From contig CAKPJX010000026.1 in the NCBI GenBank assembly GCA_934163035.1, positions 1 through 13,485 of the forward strand: a stretch of DNA of 13,485 nt, read 5' to 3'. A program made the translations under genes and the position numbers. The stretch comes from an uncultured Bacilli bacterium. Its GTDB lineage: Bacteria; Bacillota_I; Bacilli_A; RF39; UBA660. This document shows positions 6,519 to 13,485 of this stretch, piece after piece (the stretch's first letter is position 1; each line of letters begins with the position of its first letter). Below the pieces are notes generated by a model, which saw only the letters and a list, made by a program, of their open reading frames with translations, was not told the DNA's origin and searched no databases.

Positions 6519-8402
6519 ATGTTAGGAAGCATTTTAGAAATTAAGGATGATAAGGTTTTAATCAAGTTAGCAATTGATATTAATAAGCAGCCTAATTTAG
6601 TTAATTTGCATGTTGTTTTTGAAGATAGAGGAAAAAGAGTTGTAGGAGAAATAGAAAATATTTCTTTAGACGTTATGTCGGTTAATGTTGTTGGAGAATT
6701 TGTTAATGATGTATTTGTTCCTGGTATTTCTAAAAGGCCTTCATTTAAATCTACAATAAGATTAATAAGACTTGATGAATTGGAAAAAGTTTTTGGTAGT
6801 CAAAATTTGGTTAGAGGATTTACTAATTTTGGTACTAGTAATGTTTATGATGGATATAAAATTAATATAGGTATTAATGATTTCTTTAATAATCATTTTT
6901 CTATTTTTGGTAATACTGGGGCCGGTAAGAGTTGTGCTGTTGCTTCAATTTTACAAAAATTATTTACTAAGAAGGAGACTGCTCCAATTAATGCTAATTT
7001 CTTTTTCTTTGATGCTTATGGAGAGTATAGTAATGCTTTTTCACAATTAAATAGTATTAATCCACTTCTTAATTATAAGGTTTATACTACTAATACTGAT
7101 GTTAGTGATGATTTGCTTTTGAGGATACCGGTATGGCTACTTGATGTTGATGATTTAGCATTATTACTAGATGCTACAACGCCTACACAATTACCGATCA
7201 TTGAAAAAACACTTAGTTTGGTTACGATATTAACTGGTAATTCTTCTAAGGTTATTCAAAAAAAGAATGATATTATTGCTAGAGCTATTCAAGATATATT
7301 ACTTAGTGGTAATGATTCAACTAAAATAAGAGATCAGGTTATAGCAGTTCTTACTAAGTTTAATACATCTGAATTAAATCTTGAGAGTCCAATAGTTCAA
7401 CCCGGATATACGAGAACTTTAAAACAATGTTTATATATAGATAAGACTGGCAAAATGCAAGAAATGGAATTGGTTGTTGAATTTATTAGAGGATATATCA
7501 ATGATTCATTAGAAGATATAAGTGACAGTGAGAAAAATTTATTTTATAATTTAGGTGATTTGGAACTTGCAATGGATTTTGCTTTAATAAATGAAGGTAT
7601 TTTAAAGAGTGAAAAAGTTTTTGATTATGCTAATATCTTAAGTGTTAGACTTCATACTTTAGTTAATAGTGAGTATGGTAAATATTTTAATTATTCACGT
7701 TTTGTTGATAGAAAACAATATATTGATGAGTTATTGACCGCTCCAAATGGTGCTAAATGTCAAATTGTTAACTTTAATATAAACTATGTTGATGATAGAA
7801 TTGCTAAAGTTATAACAAAGATTTTGTCTAGAATGTTATTTTTAAGAGCTAGTGAGATTACTCCTAGAGGTAGTAGTGCTTTTCATATAATTATAGAAGA
7901 AGCTCATAGATATGTAACTAGAGATACTGATACTAGTTTGCTTGGTTATAATATATTTGAAAGAATTACTAAGGAAGGTCGTAAGTATGGAGTATTTTTA
8001 GGATTAATTACACAAAGACCTAGTGAACTTTCTGATACATGTATTTCTCAATGTACTAATTTTGTAATTTTAAGAATGTTGCATCCAAAAGATTTGGAAT
8101 ATATAAAAAATATGGTACCTAATATTTCAGCAGAAATTGTTAAACAATTGAAAAGCTTAAAACCTGGTAATTGTATAGCCTTTGGTAGTGCTTTTAAAGT
8201 ACCAATATCTATGTATATTGATTTGCCAAATCCTAGACCTATGAGTGATAATGTTAATTTGACTGATGTTTGGTATAGACCAATTACTAATATTAGTATG
8301 GGTAATTATCAAGGTGATGTTGTTAACAGACCTCAACTTGTTACTAATGTTTCACAACCAATTATTATGAATACTGAATCTCTTGGTACTGGAAGTTTGT
8401 AG
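6519..8402 (+). CDS. HerA-type P-loop ATPase (DUF87, FtsK/HerA superfamily)
   Basis: HerA proteins are hexameric DNA translocases. In archaea they act with the nuclease NurA in end resection; in bacteria many belong to defence modules with Sir2, DUF4297 or NurA partners. The 627-aa product has an N-terminal beta-barrel-like HAS region (about 1-90), then Walker A GNTGAGKS (131-138), Walker B IIIEEAHR (457-464), the conserved ERITKEGRKYG (481-491) with candidate arginine-finger residues, and ITQRPSELS (497-505) as the sensor region. An insertion of about 200 residues separates Walker A from Walker B, as in the family. All catalytic motifs look intact. No NurA or other recognisable nuclease is adjacent. 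It has its own promoter, and its stop lies 82 bases before the sepF start with no terminator visible between, so read-through into sepF is possible. Confidence 0.92.
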   Translation: MLGSILEIKDDKVLIKLAIDINKQPNLVNLHVVFEDRGKRVVGEIENISLDVMSVNVVGEFVNDVFVPGISKRPSFKSTIRLIRLDELEKVFGSQNLVRGFTNFGTSNVYDGYKINIGINDFFNNHFSIFGNTGAGKSCAVASILQKLFTKKETAPINANFFFFDAYGEYSNAFSQLNSINPLLNYKVYTTNTDVSDDLLLRIPVWLLDVDDLALLLDATTPTQLPIIEKTLSLVTILTGNSSKVIQKKNDIIARAIQDILLSGNDSTKIRDQVIAVLTKFNTSELNLESPIVQPGYTRTLKQCLYIDKTGKMQEMELVVEFIRGYINDSLEDISDSEKNLFYNLGDLELAMDFALINEGILKSEKVFDYANILSVRLHTLVNSEYGKYFNYSRFVDRKQYIDELLTAPNGAKCQIVNFNINYVDDRIAKVITKILSRMLFLRASEITPRGSSAFHIIIEEAHRYVTRDTDTSLLGYNIFERITKEGRKYGVFLGLITQRPSELSDTCISQCTNFVILRMLHPKDLEYIKNMVPNISAEIVKQLKSLKPGNCIAFGSAFKVPISMYIDLPNPRPMSDNVNLTDVWYRPITNISMGNYQGDVVNRPQLVTNVSQPIIMNTESLGTGSL

Positions 8403-8446
8403 GATTATTATTTATAATTTTATATCTTTATATTTTTAATGATTTA

Positions 8447-8455
8447 TGATAGAAT
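8447..8455 (+). promoter_or_regulatory. Extended -10 promoter of sepF-divIVA
   Basis: TGATAGAAT has a near-consensus -10 TAGAAT (8450-8455) and the TGn extension, without a recognisable -35. It lies 29 bases before the sepF start codon. Confidence 0.55.
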
Positions 8456-8484
8456 AGAATGAGACAAAGATGGAGGAATATATT

Positions 8485-8934
8485 ATGGCTTTAAATAAAT
8501 TGAAGAACTTGTTAGTTGGAACTGATGATGGAGATAATAATAGCGATAGTCCTGAAGAAGAATTTTATGCTACAAGTAGAGAGGATTATCATGCTGCTAA
8601 TGGGATGGCTGGTAGTAAAATGATTCTTTTAGAACCAAGAGCTTATTCTGAGAGTCAACAAATTGCTGATTATTTGAAGGGTCGCAGTGCTGTTGTTGTT
8701 AACTTAAAGAGGGTTACTCCAGATCAAGCTAAAAGAATAGTTGACTTTTTGTATGGTACTATTTATGCTATAGGTGGAGATTTACAAAAGTTAGGTGGAG
8801 GAATATTTCTTTGTACGCCTAATAATGTTAATGTAGAAGGTAAGATTAGTGATGATGCTAATAATAGTGGAGAATCTAAGAGTACTCGTGGTAAAAAGGA
8901 GAAGGTAAGAGATACTGAGGAAGATTTCTTTTAA
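8485..8934 (+). CDS. sepF: Cell division protein SepF
   Basis: SepF binds the FtsZ C-terminus, forms rings at midcell and anchors the Z ring to the membrane in Gram-positive bacteria. The start is taken at the ATG at 8485, because GGAGG (8472-8476) is correctly placed for it and overlaps the earlier in-frame ATG at 8470. The product is then 149 aa. It opens with a short amphipathic helix, MALNKLKNLL, the usual membrane-targeting element, then an acidic linker (13-42). The SepF core (about 45-118) shows EPRAYSESQQIADYLKGRSAVVVNL (50-74), AKRIVDFLYGTIYAIGGDLQKLG (82-104) and FLCTPNNV (108-115), all family signatures. A 30-residue charged tail ending DTEEDFF is an extra beyond the core. divIVA begins 25 bases downstream, probably in the same transcript. 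Confidence 0.95.
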   Translation: MALNKLKNLLVGTDDGDNNSDSPEEEFYATSREDYHAANGMAGSKMILLEPRAYSESQQIADYLKGRSAVVVNLKRVTPDQAKRIVDFLYGTIYAIGGDLQKLGGGIFLCTPNNVNVEGKISDDANNSGESKSTRGKKEKVRDTEEDFF

Positions 8935-8959
8935 GATTTGATTTTTCTGGGGTGATTAT

Positions 8960-9394
8960 ATGGATAAGTTTAGCTATGAAGCTAATGGATATAATCGTGA
9001 TGAAGTTAATAAATTTATTGATGATGTAATTAAGCAAACTGAGTCAATTATTAGAAGATGCAGAGACCAAGGTGAAAAGATTGAACAGTTAAGTAGTGAG
9101 CTGGAGCATTACAAAAGTTTAGAGGAAACTTTAAAACGGGCGATTATTAAGGCTGAGGAGACTAGTGATGACATTAGGAGAATGGCTAGGGAAGAGGCTT
9201 CTTTAATAGTGAGTGATGCTAAAAACAATGCTAGCAGAATAGTTAATGAAGCTTTGTTGAAGTCTGATAGAATAGAAAATAATGCCCAGATATTAGAAAA
9301 AAATATTAAAATCTTTAAAAGAAAGCTTAAAATAATTATGGAACAGCAGATGGCTGTTGTTGATGAAATCGAAGTTTTAGAGCTAGATAGATAA
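8960..9394 (+). CDS. divIVA: DivIVA-family protein with a shortened N-terminus
   Basis: DivIVA proteins are coiled-coil scaffolds that mark poles and division sites. GYNRDEVNKFIDDVI (10-24) is the family's GYdxdEVdxFLdxv core, followed by long coiled-coil heptads (about 25-62 and 66-140); length is 144 aa. Compared with B. subtilis DivIVA, the first nine residues are missing, and the membrane-inserting Phe17-Arg18 pair aligns with Ala8-Asn9. No longer start is possible: reading upstream in frame gives no start codon before a TGA at 8939. GGGGTGAT (8949-8956) serves as ribosome binding site. It follows sepF as in other Firmicutes, but ylmG and ylmH are not between them. GpsB, a DivIVA paralogue, is an alternative identity; the longer second coiled coil favours DivIVA. 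Confidence 0.88.
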   Translation: MDKFSYEANGYNRDEVNKFIDDVIKQTESIIRRCRDQGEKIEQLSSELEHYKSLEETLKRAIIKAEETSDDIRRMAREEASLIVSDAKNNASRIVNEALLKSDRIENNAQILEKNIKIFKRKLKIIMEQQMAVVDEIEVLELDR

Positions 9395-9410
9395 ATTATA
9401 GCTCTTTTTG
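9379..9410 (+). terminator. Terminator overlapping the divIVA stop codon
   Basis: AGAGCTA (9379-9385) pairs perfectly with TAGCTCT (9399-9405) across a 13-base loop that includes the TAA stop, and five T residues follow from 9405. Because the left arm lies in the last codons, ribosomes finishing divIVA would cover it. Confidence 0.7.
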
Positions 9411-9430
9411 TTTACTTTTTTTTAATCTTT

Positions 9431-9439
9431 TGTTATAAT
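9431..9439 (+). promoter_or_regulatory. Extended -10 promoter of the 852-aa gene
   Basis: TGTTATAAT has a perfect TATAAT (9434-9439) with the TGn extension; upstream is only T-rich sequence. It gives the unknown gene its own start, separate from sepF-divIVA. Confidence 0.7.
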
Positions 9440-9464
9440 AATTGAACTTTAGGAGGCGATTTCT

Positions 9465-12023
9465 TTGAAAAAATTTGAGGATTTATTATTAGATACTATT
9501 AGAAATGATATTGATTATTTGTTTCAGGAGGTTTATTTACCAAGAGCTAGAAGTAGTAGAAAATATTTAGGTGATAAGTATTTTGCAAAACGTTTTGATG
9601 ATGTAATTCATAAGAGTAAATATAGCTTAAATGATATATCAATTATGTGTGGGGTTAATGCTAATGAAAGTTATATGCTTGATTTAATAAAAATTTTTTG
9701 TGATGATAATTTTTTATTTTCATCTTATAGTGATATTGATAGAATTAATTTAATTCCAATGTTTAAATATTTTATTGATAAAGATATTAATAATGCAAGG
9801 TTAATGGGCTCATTCTTTTTGCCTATACATTGTAGTGGACAAATGACAAATGTCTTTTTTGATGATAAAGCTTCAACTAAACCACTTTTTAAAGTTAATT
9901 ATACTTTAATATCTGGAATTGAACATTCACTTGGTTCTAAGGATTTGAGGTTTAACTTGGGTAGTGCAATATATTATTTAAATTTCATTAATTATGAAAA
10001 AAGAAATGCACTTACACATAATGATAGTGAATATTTTAATAAGTTAAGTACCATTGGTTTGGAGTTGGAAAAGTTCTTATCTTTTTATGGTAGTGATGAT
10101 TTACTTATTAAATATAATACTGGTAAGAATGATTTGGTTCCTAGTGAGATAAATTATAGTGATCATGAATTAGCTATGTCTTTAGATAATCTTAATTTGT
10201 TAAAACATTTTTATGATGGAGTTTTTCCAAACTATTCAAATAAAATATATGAATTAGGTGAAATAGAAGAATGTATTGTCAATTCAGCTAATAAAAAGAA
10301 ATTATTGTTGGCTTCATTTTGTTATAGAAAATATTGTGATGATGATTTCTTCAGATCTTTTGATGATGTGGAACTTGATGTTGATGATGTTTATGATTTC
10401 ATTCTTGAATGTGAGAAAGCAGATTTAAAAGTTACTGATAGACAAATTACTAATTTACTTAGTTCATTTAAGGAATATTATTTAACTAAAAGTGATTTAG
10501 TAGATGATTATAAGAATGAGAAAAAATGTATACTTGAAGCATATTATAGATACTGTGCTCGTAATTGGGCATTTGAAAAAAATGACTTTATTAATTTTTT
10601 TAATTCGTTATATGGTAAAGAGTTTAAGACGTTTGGATTTAGTAATAATGCTAGTTTGTTAACTCCTGAAATATTGGATGAAGTTATTGGAAATAATAAA
10701 TTTGTTGGATATGAAAAGATTAAAAAAACTAATATAGGTAGTTCATATTTTAGTAGACGTCCTCAAACTGATAAAGAAGAGTATTATCATGATATTGAAT
10801 ATAGAAAACAAATTTTTAAGAAATATTATGATTTTGCTTCAGAATATTGTGATGATCCACACGTTACTATTCATTATTTCATTCATAGCATGGGCGTTTC
10901 TCTTGAAGATGAAAAAATGGTAGAGGAACTTATAGATTGGTGTTTTATTAATTCTGATTCTAATAGTGATTTTTATTCAGAAGAATTGAGAAAGAATACA
11001 GATGAGGAGATACGCCGAGGTTTTAAAGAGGATCTTTTGACTAATTTTAGGGACTGTGAAAAAGTACTTAATAAATATATTTCTATTATAGATAGAGATA
11101 ATATCGCAAAATATGGTACTGTTCCTGCCGTCAAGAAAATCTACAGTGCTACCAAGAAGGAGCAACTTTCTAAACTTGCTGATGCGGTTGTTAAAAGAGC
11201 TAATATTGCAATTGAGAGTGGTTTAGTTGGATGGGATATTTTTAATGATATAAATTTATCTAAAAAGGATATTAGACTTATACTTAATAGAAATGGTGTT
11301 AACTGGCGTAAGTTTGATGAAAGTAAAAATATTAGATTAGAATTTTGTTCACAAATATTTAAAAATACAATGCAAGCAGCTAAAGATTATATAACTTCTG
11401 ATCTTTCTATTAAAGATATTTGTAATAAATATGGTTGTTTACCTGAAAGTATACGCGATTGTGTAGCGACTTATATGAAAACTGACTCTGAATTGTTTGA
11501 AAAGTTTCATAATAAAGTTATTGAAAATAATGAGTGCCTTGATAATAGCTATATAGATGTTGACAGTATTGTTTATGGTATTACTAATGGATTTGTTATG
11601 CCAGATGGTAAAACGAGAAAATATACTTTATTTGATTTAATAATGAGTATTGGTCATAATGTTAATTTATATGAAATTAGAAAGTTTTTGGATAAAAGTT
11701 ATCCTAATAATTATTTTGTTAGTAACTTCTTTTATATTAATCCTGCGTTTTCTTCAATTTATTATTCTTCTGATCTGAGAAAAGTTGAACCATTTTCAAG
11801 ACAAATAAGGAAAGAAATGGCAGTTGTTAATATTAATGGTGAACAACATATGGTTACTGATGAGGAAAGAGAGACAGTATTAGGATTTCTTGAAAAACGT
11901 GATTTGCCATCTTGTTTATATTATGATGCAGTTAGGGCTTATCTTAATGGTGAATTTAATCCAAATGAGAAGGCTACTAATAAGAAAATGATTAAAATAT
12001 CTGATAAAAAATCTGAAAATTAG
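9465..12023 (+). CDS. Large protein of unknown function with HEPN-like RNxxxH motif
   Basis: I do not recognise this 852-aa protein. It starts with TTG at 9465, fixed by a perfect AGGAGG (9451-9456) 8 bases upstream. It has no signal peptide or membrane segment, so it is probably cytoplasmic, and it looks mostly helical with many Asp, Asn, Lys and Tyr residues. Three things stand out. The segment FINYEKRNALTHND (174-187) contains Arg180-Asn-x-x-x-His185, the spacing and context of the HEPN ribonuclease motif, with helical segments on both sides. SIKDICNKYGCLPESIRDCV (648-667) looks like a helix-turn-helix, as do YSLNDISIMCGVNANESYML (53-72) and LSKKDIRLILNRNGV (598-612), more weakly. The rest shows no ATPase or known nuclease motif. 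It sits between divIVA and ileS with its own promoter. A toxin, defence effector or RNA-handling protein are guesses only. Confidence 0.92.
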   Translation: MKKFEDLLLDTIRNDIDYLFQEVYLPRARSSRKYLGDKYFAKRFDDVIHKSKYSLNDISIMCGVNANESYMLDLIKIFCDDNFLFSSYSDIDRINLIPMFKYFIDKDINNARLMGSFFLPIHCSGQMTNVFFDDKASTKPLFKVNYTLISGIEHSLGSKDLRFNLGSAIYYLNFINYEKRNALTHNDSEYFNKLSTIGLELEKFLSFYGSDDLLIKYNTGKNDLVPSEINYSDHELAMSLDNLNLLKHFYDGVFPNYSNKIYELGEIEECIVNSANKKKLLLASFCYRKYCDDDFFRSFDDVELDVDDVYDFILECEKADLKVTDRQITNLLSSFKEYYLTKSDLVDDYKNEKKCILEAYYRYCARNWAFEKNDFINFFNSLYGKEFKTFGFSNNASLLTPEILDEVIGNNKFVGYEKIKKTNIGSSYFSRRPQTDKEEYYHDIEYRKQIFKKYYDFASEYCDDPHVTIHYFIHSMGVSLEDEKMVEELIDWCFINSDSNSDFYSEELRKNTDEEIRRGFKEDLLTNFRDCEKVLNKYISIIDRDNIAKYGTVPAVKKIYSATKKEQLSKLADAVVKRANIAIESGLVGWDIFNDINLSKKDIRLILNRNGVNWRKFDESKNIRLEFCSQIFKNTMQAAKDYITSDLSIKDICNKYGCLPESIRDCVATYMKTDSELFEKFHNKVIENNECLDNSYIDVDSIVYGITNGFVMPDGKTRKYTLFDLIMSIGHNVNLYEIRKFLDKSYPNNYFVSNFFYINPAFSSIYYSSDLRKVEPFSRQIRKEMAVVNINGEQHMVTDEERETVLGFLEKRDLPSCLYYDAVRAYLNGEFNPNEKATNKKMIKISDKKSEN

Positions 12024-12036
12024 TGATAATACTATA

Positions 12037-12065
12037 TTGTAAAAATAATATTATTATGATATATT
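12037..12065 (+). promoter_or_regulatory. Promoter of the T-box-ileS unit
   Basis: A -35-like TTGTAA (12037-12042) is followed by 17 bases and TATATT (12060-12065), with the extension TGA (12057-12059). Transcription would begin near 12072, just before stem I of the T-box leader. Confidence 0.65.
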
Positions 12066-12071
12066 AACATG

Positions 12072-12281
12072 GAAAACAAGTGCGAAAGACGGAATATTTA
12101 TGATTATATAGAGAGCCTATGGTTGGTGAAAATAGGTTATGAAGAAATATTCGGATCACTTTCAAGTTGTGATTTATGGATAAGATAAATACGGTAACGC
12201 GTTATAGTATTGAGTGCATATTTATATGTTAATTAAGGTGGTACCGCGAACTATTCGTCCTTAGGGTGAGTAGTTTTTTTA
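12072..12281 (+). promoter_or_regulatory. T-box riboswitch, isoleucine-specific leader of ileS
   Basis: T-box leaders bind uncharged tRNA and then let transcription continue. The T-box itself is AAGGTGGTACCGCG (12235-12248), whose TGG-CC region pairs with the tRNA acceptor end. Stem I is visible: ACAA (12075-12078) with TTGT (12167-12170), GAAAG (12084-12088) with CTTTC (12159-12163), and GAATATTT (12092-12099) with AAATATTC (12145-12152). The specifier loop on the 3' side of that last helix contains ATC (12155-12157) followed by A, an isoleucine codon that agrees with the gene below. CCTAT (12116-12120) and ATAGG (12132-12136) form the upper part of stem I. Confidence 0.95.
12249..12281 (+). 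terminator. Regulated terminator of the T-box leader
   Basis: AACTATTCGTCC (12249-12260) pairs with GGGTGAGTAGTT (12264-12275) in 12 consecutive pairs, several G-U, around a 3-base loop, and a T run follows to 12280. It is the alternative to the antiterminator that includes the T-box. Confidence 0.92.
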
Positions 12282-12297
12282 TTTGAAAGGAGTTTTT

Positions 12298-13485
12298 ATG
12301 AAATTTGAAAAATTGGATCAAGGAACTATTAATTCTGTTGAGAGTAAAATCTCGAAGCAATGGGATAAGATGGACATATTAGAGAAGACTATTGAGAATA
12401 GAAGTGATTCTAAGAACTTTGTTTTTTATGATGGACCTGCTACAGCTAATGGTATGCCTGGTATTCATCATATGATGGCTAAGCTTTTAAAAGATACAAT
12501 TTGTAAATATAAGACTATGCAGGGATATCATGTACTTAGAAAAGTTGGATGGGATACCCATGGTTTACCAGTTGAAGTACAGGTTGAGAAGGAACTAAAA
12601 TTTAATGATAAAAGTGATATTGAAGAGTATGGTATAAAAGAGTTTAACCAAAAATGTAGAGAAAGTGTTTGGACAAATGAAAAGTCCTTTACTAAATTTA
12701 CTAAGGAAATGGGTCAATTCATAGATTTAAAACATCCTTATGTTACTTATGATAATAATTATATTGAAACTGAATGGTGGATTTTAAAGAAAATATTTGA
12801 TGAGGGATATATTTATGATGGATTGAAGATTGTACCTTGGTGTCCTAGATGTGGTACAGGTCTTGCATCACATGAAGTTGCTCAGGGATATAAAGAAATA
12901 ACAGTTAATTCAGTATTTGTACCATTTAAATTAAAAGATCAAGAAAACACTTATTTCTTAGTTTGGACTACAACACCATGGACATTAATTGCCAATGTAG
13001 CTTTATGTGTTAATCCTGATGAAGTTTATGTAAAGTGTTTATCTAAAGGATATAATTTTATAGTTGCTAAACCTTTAGCTGATAAAGTATTAGGTGAAGG
13101 ATATGAAATAGTTGAAGAATATAAAGGTAGTGATTTAGAGTATACTGAATATGAACAATTATTACCATTCTTGAAAGTAGATAAGAAGGCATTCTTTGTT
13201 ACATGTGATAATTATGTAACTATGGAAGATGGTACTGGTGTTGTTCATATTGCTCCTGCTTTTGGTCAAGATGATGCAAATGTTGGTAAAAAATATAACT
13301 TACCATACTTAAATCCAGTTGGAGAAGACGGTAAATATACTATGGGTCCATGGAAAGGTACTTTAGTATTTGATGCTGACTTAGATGTTATTAAATACTT
13401 AAAAGAAAATGATAAGTTATTTAAAAAACAAAGAATAGTTCATAACTATCCACATTGCTGGAGATGTCATACACCACTTATTTAC
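12298..13485 (+). CDS. ileS: Isoleucyl-tRNA synthetase, IleRS2 type, 3' end outside window
   Basis: IleRS charges tRNA-Ile and hydrolyses mischarged valine. The reading frame is open from the ATG at 12298 to the window edge, 396 codons of an expected thousand or so; AAAGGAG (12286-12292) precedes it. The class I signature HIGH reads GIHH (55-58) in DGPATANGMPGIHHMMA, then GWDTHGLPVE (84-93). WCPRCGTGLASHEVAQGYKE (181-200) is highly characteristic. The CP1 editing domain is present, with WTTTPWT (223-229) and GTGVVHIAPAFGQDD (312-326). The GIHH form and the WCPRCGTG segment match the eukaryote-like IleRS2 group, often mupirocin-insensitive, rather than B. subtilis-type IleRS; the zinc-binding C-terminal features that would confirm this are outside the window. 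Expression is controlled by the T-box leader ahead of it. Confidence 0.96.
   Translation, partial: MKFEKLDQGTINSVESKISKQWDKMDILEKTIENRSDSKNFVFYDGPATANGMPGIHHMMAKLLKDTICKYKTMQGYHVLRKVGWDTHGLPVEVQVEKELKFNDKSDIEEYGIKEFNQKCRESVWTNEKSFTKFTKEMGQFIDLKHPYVTYDNNYIETEWWILKKIFDEGYIYDGLKIVPWCPRCGTGLASHEVAQGYKEITVNSVFVPFKLKDQENTYFLVWTTTPWTLIANVALCVNPDEVYVKCLSKGYNFIVAKPLADKVLGEGYEIVEEYKGSDLEYTEYEQLLPFLKVDKKAFFVTCDNYVTMEDGTGVVHIAPAFGQDDANVGKKYNLPYLNPVGEDGKYTMGPWKGTLVFDADLDVIKYLKENDKLFKKQRIVHNYPHCWRCHTPLIY

Noticed and set aside
10977..11165. 62-codon open frame on the minus strand inside the 852-aa gene
   Set aside because: Antisense to a long clean gene, without a ribosome binding site or recognisable protein features.
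1..13485. Mycoplasma-type code with TGA as Trp, suggested by AT-richness and absence of TGA stops
   Set aside because: Conserved tryptophans (for example in AsnRS and IleRS) are TGG, and no gene has an internal TGA.
1..13485. CRISPR array or long direct repeats
   Set aside because: No regularly spaced repeat of 20 bases or more was seen; repeated short words are poly-Asp/Asn coding or AT-rich background.

Overview
The window is very AT-rich and gene-dense. Every confident gene is on the + strand, with strong AGGAGG-type ribosome binding sites and short spacers. A T-box riboswitch before ileS, SepF and DivIVA in place of Gram-negative division genes, a lipobox lipoprotein and a tRNA gene with encoded CCA all point to a low-GC Gram-positive bacterium. 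My inference is an uncultured, small-genome, gut-type Bacilli/Mollicutes-like lineage; the exact taxon cannot be read from this DNA. The genetic code is standard: Trp is TGG throughout and no gene is split by TGA.

Layout. Positions 1-112 hold the 3' part of tRNA-Ser(GCU) and its terminator. Positions ~114-1485 hold a solitary IS200/IS605-type element: an intact TnpB RNA-guided nuclease gene with no tnpA, a strong promoter carrying a perfect palindrome, and a structured right end that looks like an omega-RNA scaffold. Positions 1563-2270 encode a degenerate Cof-type HAD protein lacking most catalytic acids. Positions 2332-5716 look like one operon: an RluA-family pseudouridine synthase, a membrane-anchored GH3 beta-N-acetylhexosaminidase (NagZ-like) and asparaginyl-tRNA synthetase, closed by a clear terminator. 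A lipoprotein with an acidic insert follows (5793-6428). Next come a HerA-type ATPase (6519-8402), sepF and divIVA (8485-9394), an 852-residue protein of unknown function (9465-12023), and finally a T-box leader and the 5' two-fifths or so of an IleRS2-type ileS running off the window.

The sepF-divIVA-ileS order is the well-known distal end of the Firmicute division cluster. Here ylmG and ylmH are absent, a HerA ATPase sits just upstream of sepF, and the unknown 852-aa gene sits between divIVA and ileS. No complete novel system is proven. The best leads are the 852-aa protein, which carries an RNxxxH motif like that of HEPN ribonucleases plus possible helix-turn-helix stretches; the HerA ATPase without an adjacent NurA; the DivIVA lacking its membrane-inserting N-terminus; the dead-looking HAD protein; and the solitary TnpB with a visible guide-RNA scaffold. 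Most transcription units start from extended -10 promoters (TGnTATAAT) with weak -35 boxes. No intergenic stretch exceeds 300 bases; the longest (12024-12297) is the T-box leader.
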